64,000 nucleotides of DNA from Chrysomallon squamiferum (Eukaryota > Mollusca > Gastropoda > Neomphalida > Peltospiridae): positions 32,883,999-32,947,998 of the forward strand of contig CM022672.1 in assembly GCA_012295275.1 (NCBI GenBank), in the 5' to 3' direction. Positions 13,357 through 25,440 of this stretch are shown here, one piece after another; position 1 is the first letter of the stretch, and every line of letters begins with the position of its first letter. The translations under genes and the position numbers were made by a program. The notes under the pieces were generated by a model. That model saw only the letters and a list, made by a program, of their open reading frames with translations. It was not told where the DNA came from and made no database searches.

Positions 13357-13710
13357 GCATACATATTAGTTTAATTTAAAAAAATGTCTGTGTGCTTTAG
13401 AGTCATCAGACACTGGTCAGAGGAGTTTTTGTTAATTTATTATTAATGTGACAAAAAGAATAATGTGGAAAATTTTTCAAAGGGTTCCAGAAAATTGATG
13501 TAATAAAATAATATTTCTGTTCAACATAAAATAATAAATTTAAGAAAAGATAAACCTAATTTTGATTGATGTTTTAAATATGTTTCCCACCTCTTCAGTA
13601 TATGATGATTAAGCCTTTCAGTGTCCTAACATTGAATCAGTAAAGTTATTTTCCATTAAGAATATGTATTTATTACATTTTCCTGAGATATGTAATTATA
13701 TACAAGGATC
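11535..13710 (+). repeat. right arm of long inverted repeat
   Basis: The plus-orientation partner of 6248-8005. It begins just before the last DHX8-like exon and carries its 3' flank. It is somewhat longer than the left arm because of (TA)n and (GT)n expansions at 13197-13238 and 13310-13352. The first 750 bp or so are also present in copy 2, up to 34435. Confidence 0.9.
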
Positions 13711-13771
13711 TGAGAGATTCATTAACCAAAAATAGTAAGAGAAACACTTTTTATAGATAAGGTAGGTTTTT

Positions 13772-13775
<4 letters not shown>

Positions 13776-13816
<41 letters not shown>
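13776..13816. repeat. (GT)n then GC-rich dinucleotide run
   Basis: A GT repeat ending in GCGCGCGC. It lies directly against the left end of the hAT remnant. Confidence 0.9.
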
Positions 13817-13817
13817 T

Positions 13818-14907
13818 CAGTGCCGGATTTACAACGTAGCAGATGTAGAAAATGGTACGGGCCCCGCGCTTTCAGAGGCTTTCAGGTGTTTGGGTTTTTT
13901 GTTTAATCAAAAAGCTACAGCCTTTTGACTGTAGCCTTTGGTATTTTTTTCGTGTAGATGTACGTTTATGAACAGTTTTGTTGTTGAAATTTGCTTTTCT
14001 GACTAGGCAGTGAACCACGCCTAGTTCATTAGTTGCTTTCTCGCAAATACTGAAGAAACGTCTGCAAGCAGATGAGGAAATCAGTAACAAGTTTGGATTC
14101 TTCCGACATTTACGGTCAGTATCCAACGAACATCTGTCAAAATCGGCGCTGGCTGTCATTAACACGTATCAAAATGATTTCCAGGCCAATGTAACAAACG
14201 AACTTCTACAGTTCGTGGCACTTCTGATCCGAGTGCTTCTCAGTCAGATGCTGCAGCTGATGATGAGGACAGCACGGCGATGACAGGCGACGAGACATTG
14301 GAGCTGCTGATATACCGTCTCATCAGCGATCACAACATGCAGTCATGTTTATCTAATATTGAAATAATGCTACGCATGCATTTGTGTTTGGTGATTACAA
14401 ACTGCACGGAGGAACACTCGTTTTCCAAATTGCGCCGCATAAAAACTACACAAAGAAAGACGATGGGAGAAAAACGTTTAAATATGCTGACGTTGATGGA
14501 CATCGAATGCGACGTTTCATAACGATTGACACTACTTCCGATATAAAATAACCTGTTCATATAAAATCTCGAAGGCGCGATATTTAAACTTAATCTGAGT
14601 TTGAATCACACATGTCTAGTGGCTATAACTTTGACCCATGTTTTCGGGGCATACATACAGTTAAATTACAGTTTAAAGACATTTACACTAGTTTCCGATA
14701 CTGTTGGCAAGATTCCCTTTGTTTCGACGATACATCTGACTGACTATTCAAACATTAAGGTGCGTTTATGTTGTATGTAAAGCTATGATAATAGTGGCCG
14801 TGAATTGAATTGGGGGGAGGGGTGGTTACTTCTGTAACTAGCCAATAGTAGGGGCCTATGATATATTTTACTACAGGACCCGCAGTTGCTTAACTCGGAT
14901 CTGACTG
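13818..14907 (+). pseudogene. hAT (ZMYM1-like) transposon remnant
   Basis: The left end, CAGTGCCGGATTTAC, resembles hAT terminal inverted repeats of ZMYM1-like elements. The right end near 14891-14907 (TAACTCGGATCTGACTG) looks like its degraded complement. Two pieces of transposase sit in different frames. Piece one, about 14000-14220, contains DEEISNKFGFFRHL. Piece two, about 14217-14522, contains the C-terminal dimerisation signature: NIEIMLRMHLCLVITNCTEE, then HSFSKLRRIK and TMGEKRLNMLTLMDIE. A frameshift lies near 14215-14220. The body is far shorter than a full hAT transposase, with no zinc finger and no complete catalytic core, so it is internally deleted and dead. No convincing 8-bp target duplication was seen. 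Confidence 0.8.
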
Positions 14908-15234
14908 GGACCCATCTCTCCCAAACAACCGCCGCGTAACGCAGTATTCCTCCGCCGCGCTCACAAAAAGCTCAAGTTTAAGACGCGCTGCTGCAAGTCG
15001 AAATTTCTTTTCTATATTATTTATGGGATCAGTTGAAACAGCGGATGTATTAGATAGAGAGATAGATAGATATATAGATATCTTCGAGAACAAAGATGCA
15101 TAAATGAACCAATAAATAGTTAATACTATCATGTGTAATATAATTACAAACACTTTTATAATTTATCTATATATTATGTTTCATATACAAACTGAAAAAA
15201 GTATTAAAAATAAATGAATACACAAATATCAAAT

Positions 15235-15845
15235 AAATAAATAAATAAATAATAAAGGAATGAGATGTTTATATTGATTTTACATGTATGACACAAAACA
15301 ATCCATAGAAAGAAGTTTCAATTTAAACGAAGTGTGTATGACGTCATCACTGCTGCCTGACGTCTTCACAAATTCCAAACGCAAAAAATTAAATAAATAA
15401 ATAAACAGAAAACAAATAAAAATAAATAAAAATAACTGATGACTAAAACTGACAATATTTGAACGATGTTGTTTTTTATACTAAAAATAGCAAAGCATTT
15501 ATTTGTCCGTGTGTCATATCTGCACAAAGTCGACTGTCACTGTATGTACATCTACAAACAAGAGTCTACAACGATTTTTGATTCATCATCAGCTCCACGC
15601 CACGTGTAGCCCTGTTAATATTAACACAGAAGCTGTATTCAGCGTCTTAGTAATATTCACTGCACGTCTGAACACGACGAGTTCATATCGTTGTGTCAGT
15701 GTAGACTCGTCCAGTATTTTGTCTGTTCTTGAGTCACTGGCAAAGACGCTAACTTCGAGGTTCACGTAACCGTACAATTGAAATCCGCAAAATAAAGCAT
15801 GTTTGTTCACAGAGAATGTAATGATCTCATCTGCTTCACTAAAAC
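15235..15845 (-). pseudogene. BTB-PHR gene fragment (PHR end plus 3' flank)
   Basis: On the minus strand this matches the end of the BTB-BACK-PHR gene at 23398-24947. Recognisable pieces are FSVNKHALFCGFQLYGY, then DKILDESTLTQRYE and VNITKT. The match runs past the stop into the 3' flank. The flanking word AACAACATCGTTCAAA is shared, as is a pair of TGACGTCA-like motifs about 19 bp apart (15339-15346 and 15358-15365 here; 25016-25023 and 25035-25042 in the gene). Several codons are missing in the PHR part and frames are broken. The BTB and BACK parts are absent. Confidence 0.85.
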
Positions 15846-15907
15846 ATTACAATTCAGAAATAACAGCAGCAAATAATCCACGAAATAATAAGATAAAGAG
15901 GAAGATA

Positions 15908-15908
<1 letters not shown>

Positions 15909-15959
<51 letters not shown>
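15909..15959. repeat. (TA)n microsatellite
   Basis: About 50 bp of pure TA dinucleotide. Confidence 0.97.
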
Positions 15960-15961
<2 letters not shown>

Positions 15962-16341
15962 CTTGTAATATTTCTTCATTGTTTAAAACTTTAGACAAAT
16001 ATAGATCCAACAGCAACGCTGAAAACATTATAATGTTAAATGAATTGACAATTTCTTAGATCGACAAATAATGTTAATGAACTAGTCATTAAAATAACTT
16101 TACAAAACTTTTCTTCTGGTATGATCTCACTGAAAGTTTTGTGACAAAACTGTAAAATATGACCGGTTACATAATTAATTAATGGTTTAATAAATTGTAT
16201 GGCTATACTGTCATTACTATTACTACCAATACTATATAATTCTCTTATTAATTAATGATATTTTACTTGAATACTATTGCAAATGATTTTATTTATTTAT
16301 TTATTTAGAACAAAGATTAGAAAACAACATATTATTTGGTG

Positions 16342-16449
<108 letters not shown>

Positions 16450-16680
16450 CCTGCATCAAATAAGGTCCTGTCTTCGCTGTTTAGAAAATAATTATGAATA
16501 ATTAATAACTAACACCACTTATTTTGTTTTATACGAGACAAAAATTCTGTAATGATAGAATGTAGCTTACAGGCGCCCTACACGTTACCGTCATATCAGT
16601 AGCAACGAAACTATATTTATGTTTTACATTGTGTGAATAAAAAGAAACACAATAATAATTATTTGATCTACATGTCATGA

Positions 16681-17225
16681 GACAGTGGTTAGAACGGAAT
16701 GCATTCACGTTAAATAAGAAGATTGTTTTTTTCTGTACTTAAAGATTATGTCTCTAGGGTGGCTTAAGCCGTTATTATTACAGTTGTTTTTGTGTTCATT
16801 GACCCCCCCTTTCTCATTAATACATACAAAGAACAAAACATAATATCTGATATCTAAAAAACGTGACTAGATACGAAACTGGATACCTCTCCTGAGGTCT
16901 GTGGGCGTGTATTTTAAACCTCGGGTTTACAAATCAGATTTCATCTTTTCTTTTCTGTGCACGCTCGAGTTAGTTTGAGCAAGGGACTGATTCAGTATAA
17001 TCACAGAGGAGGAGAACAGGGCCGGTACTGAGTCTTCAGTGTTTTCTGTATGATGAATAAAACGATATATTTTTTGTTTCATTTTCTTTTATTTTACTTG
17101 TTTATTTATTTATATGTTCGATTTGATTTCAGTTCTCTAACACTTCGTTGCCTATAGCAGAGAGATGATGTTTCCAAAAATATTTATTGTGACGTCATCT
17201 TTCTAAAATAGCTTACAAATCACTT
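16681..17225 (+). repeat. direct repeat unit 1
   Basis: First of three diverged direct copies. It starts at AGTGGTTAGAACGGA and contains ATTATGTCTCTAGGGTG. Its conserved core at about 16885-17040 includes GTGCACGCTCGAGTTAGTTT and AACAGGGCCGGTACTGAG. It ends in a CTTCGTTGCCTATA-containing stretch. No coding frame is evident. It may be a duplicated promoter or 5' UTR, but nothing here proves that. Confidence 0.8.
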
Positions 17226-17240
17226 TCACACACATACACA

Positions 17241-17990
17241 TCAGTGGTTAGAACGGACTGCACTCAGGTTAAATAAGAAGACTTTTAATTTTTTATTTTA
17301 TAAATTTGTTTTTACTTACAGGTTATGTCTCTAGGGTGTCTGAAGCCGTTATTTGTTCTATTGTTGTTTTTGTGTTGTTGCTGTTACTGTTCTTATTGTC
17401 ATTATTATTGTTATGATTTCTTTTTTGATGCTCTTGTTATTACTATTACTATTACTGTTATCATTATTGTTGTTGTTGTTGCTGTTATTATTATTATTAG
17501 TATTACTGTGTGACGCATTGTATAACATTTTCTGTTCACAGATATGAAGGATGTTCTTTGACCCCTCTCTCATTAATACGTACAAATAACAAAACATAAT
17601 AACTGATATCTGAAAAACGTGACTAGATACGAATCTGAAGAGCCCACTGGAAGTTTGTAGACGCATGTTTCAAACCGCGGTGTTAGAAATCATATTTCAT
17701 ATTTTCTGTTCTGTGCACGCTCGAGTTAGTTTCAACAAGCGACTGGCTCAATAGAATCACAGTTGAGGGGAACAAGGCCGGTACTGACTCTTCAGTGTTG
17801 TTAGGATTATGAAGAAAACGATATATGTTTTGTTTCACTTTATTTTATTTTGTCCGTTTATTTATTTATTTATTTATATGTTCGATTTGATTTCAGTTTC
17901 CTACCACTTCGTTACCTATAAGCAAAGAGAAATGACGTTTCCAGTGCTAAAAATAAATATTGTGATGTCATCTTTCTGAAATAGTTTACA
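17241..17990 (+). repeat. direct repeat unit 2
   Basis: Second copy, beginning AGTGGTTAGAACGGACTGC. It shares the CTCTAGGGTGTCTGAAGCCG, GTGCACGCTCGAGTTAGTTT and AAGGCCGGTACTGA words with unit 1. It is longer mainly because of a (TTA/TTG)n insertion at about 17400-17510. Confidence 0.8.
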
Positions 17991-18249
17991 AATCTTTTTC
18001 ACACACAAACACACACAAGAATAGGAACAACATCTAAATATGTGTGTTTGTGTCCCCTGTCTCATTCATACCAGCAAACATTCATTTGATGTTGATAATA
18101 AAACATAGAAAAACATAGAAACAGATAACTAAATAGAAAAACATAGAAACAGATAACTAAATAGGAACAAACAAACAAATAAACAAATAAATAAAAAAAA
18201 AATAAATAAATATAGAAATAAGAGCAAGAGTACTAGTAGGATAAAACAA

Positions 18250-18470
18250 AGAAAAACAAAAAAGAAATACCCGAGATATTAAAAACGTGAATACATATTA
18301 CTTTGATAGCTCACTAGAAATCTTAGACACGTGTTTTGGAGATGGCGTTAGAGATTATTATTTGTCTTTTGATTACTGTGCACGTTCAAGTTAGTTTCAA
18401 CAAGCGAGTGATTCACAGTAATCTAAGAGGAGGGTGACAGGGCCAGTACTGAGATTTGTAGAAATTAATG
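18250..18470 (+). repeat. direct repeat unit 3 (partial)
   Basis: Only the conserved core is left: CACTAGAAATCTTAGACACG, then GTGCACGTTCAAGTTAGTTT, then ACAGGGCCAGTACTGAG. It is more diverged than units 1 and 2. Confidence 0.7.
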
Positions 18471-18579
18471 ATGAGAAATAAAATTGAAAAAGATATAGGA
18501 CACACAGACAAATAGACAGAGATCCAACAGCAACTCAGAAAATATTATAACGTTAATAATAATGTTAATGAAATAGTTA

Positions 18580-18583
<4 letters not shown>

Positions 18584-18671
<88 letters not shown>
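18584..18671. repeat. (GA)n microsatellite
   Basis: About 88 bp of pure GA dinucleotide. Confidence 0.98.
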
Positions 18672-18675
<4 letters not shown>

Positions 18676-19531
18676 TTCCTCTAGGCTGTTTACTATTTTC
18701 TGTTGTACAAACATTTAAAAATATAATACAACGATATAAATGTACAGAGGTGATTTTAAAACATCATCTGAAAATAGCTACCAGTACAATATCTGTTAAG
18801 GGGTGGCTTCTCCCGTATCGACAAATTTGCTTAATGACGTAGTCATAGTAACTGAACTCGGTCCTTAAATGATGAATGACGGCATTTGCATTCTTTCTGA
18901 TGAATATATAATGATGTAATATCATGATTTTAATCGTTTATTTATTTATTTATTTTAAACAAAATCTACGTAACATAGAGAAGAAAAAAATATTATTATT
19001 TTATTAATACTGCGTATACGTGAATAAAATCATAAAATCATCTTGTATCTTGTTTTGTTTTTTATTTGTACAGTTTATTTATATATCTGACGAAAGGACC
19101 TGATACCGCCAGTTCACTATTCAAGTTTAAACAAGATGTCATTTTGGCGGCTAAATAGATTATCTTTCTCTGTTGTACGAACCAGTTGCTAAGTCCATTA
19201 TTACTACGTGTGTGATAAATTGTAACCAGCATTTTATAAATTAAATAAGTGCATAAACTATGTTCAGATGCTTTTCTATTTTTAGTCGTGTTTACTGTAC
19301 CACAAGAACTTAAAAAATCAGTATAGAAAGTTTGAAAGCTTCAACCCCTTATTTATGAGAATTGGTATCTTCCTCTAACTGAGTGTCGTGTGTCCGGGCT
19401 CCCCCGCACTCACAACTATGATATCAGACTGACATTGTAGACTAATAGACGAGCATTTTTCTGCAGGTGTTAAATTTTTCATTTCTTAAGACAAAGGTAA
19501 GAAAACTTTATTATTATTATTGTTGTTGTTA

Positions 19532-19570
<39 letters not shown>

Positions 19571-19793
19571 GATTTATATTATTATTGTTGTTTTTTGTTG
19601 TTGCTGTTGTTGCTGCCGTTATTGTTGTTATTGTTCTTTTTACTGATGTTATGGAGACCTCTCTATTTTAAGACATTAAATAATGTTTTTATTTTTTTTA
19701 TTAGCATGTATTAGTTGTATCATATATTATGTATCCTTTGTAAGGAAAAATACCAATAGATAAATAATAATGGAATGAGTCAAACAGATTAAT

Positions 19794-19824
<31 letters not shown>

Positions 19825-20567
19825 TGCAATAATGAGTACAGCTGTTAATATTTTAACAATGCTATTTTTCATACTAAATATAATAAAGTAGGTATTTGTC
19901 ACACCTGTGTTCAGATCGCTCTGACTCATAACTCTGATACATAATAAAAGAGTGTCCCATGTATTCTGATTCACCTTTACCTTGTATTTTTCACGATCGT
20001 AGTATAACGTTTTTTGTCTGCAATAGAATTGACACGCAATCTGACACGTTATCTGACCTACGTAATAGTCACTTGTTAACGATAACTTTTTCATCAATAT
20101 ACTGTAGGAGAAATAAATATAAATAATTTACGGAAAAAAATAATATTATAATTATATAATGTTTTGCATCTACCTGCCTCTATACGTGGTGTGACTTGTA
20201 CGATAAATGATATCAACCACGTCCTTATCAGCAGACGACTTAGTAAACAGCGACACACAGAAAATATTTCAGTGACCTTCTCAAACAGAAAGGCGTCAGT
20301 TCTGGGAATACCCCTCACAAACAAGACCCATTTTACAAAAGTAATCGGCCATTTTGAAATTTGAAGGTATTTTGTATTTTATTATAATAGATGCCGTACT
20401 ATTGCTTTGCTTAAAACAAATCAGACATATTCAACTTGTATTTTGTCAGTGCTATAAATTTGTGTGTGAATTTTGATCGAGGCGTTTTCTTAGGGGAGGT
20501 TTTTGGGGGGTTTTGGTTTTTTTTTTACCTAGCACACTGCTTTAGGAGAAATATCGATAAACGTATT

Positions 20568-20618
<51 letters not shown>

Positions 20619-21021
20619 CTATCGTCCTTATAATAATAATTATTATTATATTAGCAATAGTAGTAGTAGTAGTGGTACTAGTAGCAGTAGTAGTAGTACT
20701 GGTACTAGTAGTAGCAGCAGTAGCGGTTGTAATGATAGCACCTAAATATACTTCAATATATCGTTGATAGCTTACGCTACACGTTCATCAATCTTTTACT
20801 TTATTTGATTTGATTTATTAATTAATTAATTAATTTATTTCTCTATAGATTACTGATCTCAGTGATTAACAATAGACTCGTTAAACAGATATTAATCGTT
20901 TCTAAGAATTATCAATCAGGAAGTTTTTCAGGTAGGTATCTATTTTGAAACTACACAGTATTTTATATTGTTTTTATTTTATTCAAATTTATTTAATTGT
21001 ATTCTTCTTCTTCTTCTTTTA

Positions 21022-21079
<58 letters not shown>

Positions 21080-21788
21080 TTCTTATTTATTTATCTGCGT
21101 GTATTCCTTTCATTCTTTCTTTCTTCCTTTCTTTATTCGTTCCTTCCTTCTTAACTAACGTTCGATGGTCTATCAAGAGTTCCAGAGAATGTATAAAATG
21201 TTATTGAATTTGTTTTCATGTACAATGGAAAACATCCAAAATGAAAAAAAGAAAACAAAGAATGAACATTATCGCTGCTATAGATATACTTATAACAAAC
21301 AGCGTTATAGCGTGAGGCTTTTTAAAGATATGAAAAAAAATGTGCTAGACCCGACTGTAAAATATTTCTTACAATCTGGTATATCGAAGGTGCCAGTAGA
21401 GGATGTGATAATATAAATTCTCATATAATTGTATTACGTTTTTATTTACGAGTTTGTTTGTTGGTTGTCTTTGTCGTCTTTATTGAAATTGTTTTTCTTC
21501 TCACACTGCTGACAAATGTAAACAATTTCTTATTTTCACGGTCTATTTCTACACTTATGGGCAGAAAGTTTATTAACAATGAACTTGACAGATCGCTGTA
21601 AATAACACCCGAGTATATCTTTGTGTGTCTCGTTTAGCAGTGAGATACTATCTTTATATAGCCTACATAATAAGCAAACCGCCACGTATTAGCTTACTTT
21701 GATACACTGTTCATGCAAGAATTGTCAGAGAAATAAAACATGTACAATTATATTTAGTACACTGTAAAAATTATTTGTTATTGTTGGA

Positions 21789-21848
<60 letters not shown>

Positions 21849-22285
21849 TATTAAATTTATAACTTACGTATAAACAATGGCATCTAGTAGTATTTAATTT
21901 ATTGAATTAGAATTAAGGTAATTTATTTTGAAGAAGATTTCTGTAAGATGAGTGTACATATATCTCGCAGCACGATTTGTTAATTTTAAGCTGATACTGA
22001 AACGTAACATTTGATAACGTAATAAGATATTTCACGTCAGTCTTTATCAGTGGAGGGTTTACCAACTAAAAGAACACAAAGCAGAAGTACAGGTAATCGG
22101 CCATTTTGAACGTGTATAATATTTTATATTTCATTATGTTTTAGAGATTCCAGTGTTCTTAATTTATTACTAAATACATTAGTTAGTCCTCTAAGAAATA
22201 TATTATTTAAGTCTGAGGTTTTTTAAATTGAAATAGAAAAAGTTATGTATATCCTGACTTTAATGTGCTGTTATCGTTATTATTA

Positions 22286-22341
<56 letters not shown>

Positions 22342-22354
22342 GTTGTTGTTGTTG

Positions 22355-22391
<37 letters not shown>

Positions 22392-23219
22392 AATTATTTT
22401 TATTATTATTATTGCTACTACTGTTACTACTACTATCCTGTTATAGCTCTTATTTTTATTTTATTCAAGTCTCTTGCTATATATTGTTTACTTTATATTA
22501 TTTTATTTTATTTTATTTAATCTCAGATCGGTGATATCTGTGGACTATAGCTGAGTTGATAGACAGAAACATAGTCGCTTATAATACATTGTCGATCAGG
22601 AAGTTGAAATTACAAGGTATTTAATATTGTTTTATAATTCAAAAGCACCACATCTTGTTCGTTGTTTTTCCTTACTTTATAATTATTATTATTATGTATT
22701 TATTTCTTATATAGTGTTTCTTTTTAGATTTGTTATTTTCGGATAATTGTGTTGTTTTTTCCTCGGTAAAAATGAAAAAAATGACCATATCAAAATGCAA
22801 TTTCAAAATCGTTTGTCCCGCAGTTAAATATGTTTTACCTGACTGTGACCAGACATATCTGTTTATACAAATAATGATAATGTAAAATTATTGATGCTGT
22901 CGTTGTTGTTATCATAATAATAATTAGTATAAATATAATGTACTTTTTTGTTTATCATTTATCGATTTGGTATATATTTATCTATTTGATTGAACAGTAG
23001 AGTCGTTAAACAGAAAATAGTCGGTGGTTAGAAATTATCTTAGATTGATTAATTTTTTATATACAAAAATGTTTGGTTTTTGCAAGATTTCTGTGCACTA
23101 GTCATAGCTATATATAAATAGAGAAAATTAATCATTGCACTGTGACGCCGTGTACACAGACACATTTTAAAATTATATTTAGTATGAAGTTATTATTATT
23201 GTCGTTGTTGTTGTTATTA

Positions 23220-23290
<71 letters not shown>

Positions 23291-23397
23291 TGTTTAGTTG
23301 TAAGAATTGTTACAGTTCTAGATCCTAACAATTTCTTTTTTCTTTTCTCCCCCATTTCATATTATTATTATGACAATTATTTGTTTGTAGTGAAAAC
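18672..23397. other. repeat-rich region upstream of the BTB-PHR gene
   Basis: No exon recognised. Long (TTA)n/(AAT)n tracts lie at about 19535-19570, 20568-20616, 21025-21080, 21790-21848, 22283-22390 and 23218-23291. Two spots share GTAATCGGCCATTTTGAA (near 20340 and 22093). Three spots share a diverged word of the type GACTCGTTAAACAGA...ATCAGGAAGTT (near 20875, 22555 and 23000). These point to an old tandem duplication with a unit of roughly 1.7 kb or less. The frame at 21165-21416 (83 residues, Lys-rich) is open but resembles nothing I know. Confidence 0.55.
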
Positions 23398-23654
23398 ATG
23401 GCCACCTCAGCTAGGATCTCAAGTTGGCAGACTGGAAAGAACTTGACTGAGTGTATTGAACACGTTTTTCTAACCAGAATAGAGAGCGACGTCAGTTTTC
23501 AGGTCGGAGAACATCAAACGGTCATTGAAGCGCATCGATTTATATTAATAATACGAAGTGAAATATTTCAGCAGATGTTATCAGGAGAGCATCGCGTACA
23601 ACATACCATCCTATTACCTGATGTTCAAGCAGACGTTTTTACAGAGTTTTTGAA
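23398..23654 (+). CDS. BTB-BACK-PHR exon 1
   Basis: 257 nt, ending in phase 2 (TTG AA|GTATGT). It encodes residues 1-85 and most of the BTB fold. Reading on past the donor gives a (CA)n-derived tail of Thr/His residues, which supports splicing here. Confidence 0.88.
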
Positions 23655-24947
23655 GTATGTTATCACACACACACAGACGGATATATATATATACGTACAA
23701 ACACACATACACGCACGCACGCATACACAAACACGTAATCACACCTACGAATACAGAGATGTGATAAGACATACATACAGACATGAACGTTGATAAGAAT
23801 ACATTTTTTTTAGTAATCTAATCGTTTTCTAATTAAATAATCTCCCATAATTTTCTCTCGTTTTGAAGTCTTACTATACATTCTTTTACACAGATATCTT
23901 TATACGGATGACGTCGTCCTAACAGGCGACAACGTCACTGGCTTGCTGTATCTATCGAGGAAGTACGTCATCACAACACTGAAAGATCAATGTTTGCGCT
24001 ATTTGGAGTCGTCGTTGTCGTCACAGAATGCGTGCGTCGTGCTGGAACAAGCTCACCTGTTTGATGAACACGATCTCAGAGAAAAAGCTCTGAACTGCAT
24101 TTTGGAAAATGGCGACCAAGTTTTGATGTCAGCTGAAGTCACCGATCTTTGTCTCGAATGTCTGGTTGAGATCGTACGATCAGACGAACTGACAGCAGAC
24201 GAGAAAAATGTTTTTGAAGCCGCTGTGAAGTGGGCTGACAGCGCATGCAAGAAACAAGGAAAAGCGAAGAGTGGAAAGAACATGCGCGAGGCACTGGGAG
24301 AGGCCGTGAAGCACGTGCGTTATCCATTACTCGATCAGACGTACTTTGTAGAACACGTGATACCCACTAACATAGTCACTGACAGAGAAGAAAATAAGAT
24401 TTTGAAACACTGGGTGAAGAGTGATGAAGATGTTTCACCTTTTAACACAAAAAAGAGAACTGGAATGATGAAAACTCAGATTACAATAAACAGGTTCGGT
24501 AGAATTGATGCTGGTGTCTATTCATATTCTGGTGAAGTAGATGAATCCATTACTTTCTCTGTCAACAAAATCGCTTTACTTCGCGGATTTCGGTTGTACG
24601 GTCACACTGAACCACAAAACTACGACGTCAGCGCCTTCGTCACTGACACAAGAAGAGACAAGATACTGGACGGGTCTACGCTGACACAGAGATATGAACA
24701 CGTCAGGTCTGACGTGTATGACGTCGTGTTCAGACCTCCAGTGAAGATTACTAAAGACACTGAGTACAGCTTGTTTGTTAATATTAAGGGAGGAAGCTCG
24801 TTATGGGGAGATAACGGTAAATCAAAAATTGTTGTAGATTCTTTTGTTTGTAGACTTTCTATGTCAGAGGAATCGGCACACAGTGAAAGAGAACTTAGTA
24901 CAAGTGTGATAGGAGGACAAATACCTGCTTTGTTATTTTTAGTGTAA
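23398..24947 (+). CDS. BTB-BACK-PHR domain protein (BTBD2/3/6-like), two exons
   Basis: Exon 1 (23398-23654) joins exon 2 (23894-24947) across a 239-bp intron with donor AA|GTATGT and acceptor CACAG|ATATCT. The product is 436 residues. Residues about 20-125 form a BTB/POZ domain: DVSFQVG, then AHRFILIIRSEIFQQML, then YLYTDDV. BACK spans about 135-235. A PHR domain fills about 280-425 (GVYSYSGEVDESITFSV, GFRLYGH, DGSTLTQRYEH, DVVFRPPVKI). BTBD1/2/3/6 proteins with this architecture are generally CUL3 ubiquitin-ligase adaptors, so a cytosolic adaptor role is inferred. The start is the first ATG of the open frame, with BTB sequence close behind. Frame, splice sites and domains are intact. The length is shorter than vertebrate BTBD3/6, mainly at the N-terminus. 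A partial antisense copy lies at 15235-15845. Confidence 0.9.
23894..24947 (+). CDS. BTB-BACK-PHR exon 2
   Basis: 1054 nt, starting A|TAT CTT TAT to complete the Lys codon and ending with TAA. It carries the end of BTB, all of BACK and all of PHR. Confidence 0.9.
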
Positions 24948-25015
24948 AAAAACAACATCGTTCAAACGCTGTCACTTTTAGTCTTCACATATTTATTTGT
25001 TTACATTTTTTCTGA

Positions 25016-25042
25016 TGACGTCAGACAACAGTGATGACGTCA
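25016..25042 (+). promoter_or_regulatory. paired TGACGTCA palindromes in the BTB-PHR 3' flank
   Basis: Two CRE-type palindromes (25016-25023 and 25035-25042) lie 69 bp after the stop codon. The antisense copy keeps the pair with one base changed. The DNA motif is clear; any regulatory role is a guess. Confidence 0.3.
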
Positions 25043-25434
25043 TAGACACTTGATTTGATTTGAAATTTTCTAATGGACTGATTTGTGTCAAACAGATTCG
25101 AGTAAAATGTATATTAACATCTCATAGCTTTATTGTTTATTTATTTATTTCATATTTATTTATTTAAATATATATAATGTTTTTTGTTTCTATATGAAAC
25201 GTAATATTATTAAGTGTTTCTTGCTTCATTTTTACTTTTTTATTTCACTTTAAAATGTATTTAAAATGAGACGTAGATAAATTATGTATGTACTTAATAA
25301 TTGCTGGACACGAAATATAAGAACTGTTATTTGATTTATTTATCCATTTTCTTTTATTAAGATTTTTATAAAGTATATAAGTTAATTAGATTGTGTTTCG
25401 AATTTACTGTTTGTTTATTTAGGTATAACATGTC

Positions 25435-25440
25435 AATAAA
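25435..25440 (+). terminator. candidate poly(A) signal for the BTB-PHR gene
   Basis: An AATAAA about 490 bp after the stop, followed by an A-rich run. Plausible as the cleavage signal, but AATAAA is common in DNA this AT-rich. Confidence 0.3.

Noticed and set aside
13872-14165. 97-residue minus-strand frame
   Set aside because: It is the antisense shadow of the hAT transposase remnant on the plus strand.
14910-15010. GC-rich stretch after the hAT remnant as a possible gene start
   Set aside because: CpG-containing but without a sustained frame or splice pattern; it may be flanking DNA or another transposon scrap.
21165-21416. 83-residue Lys-rich open frame
   Set aside because: No recognisable family, in AT-rich DNA between simple repeats, and no splice partners. 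Kept only as a note in the upstream-region entry.
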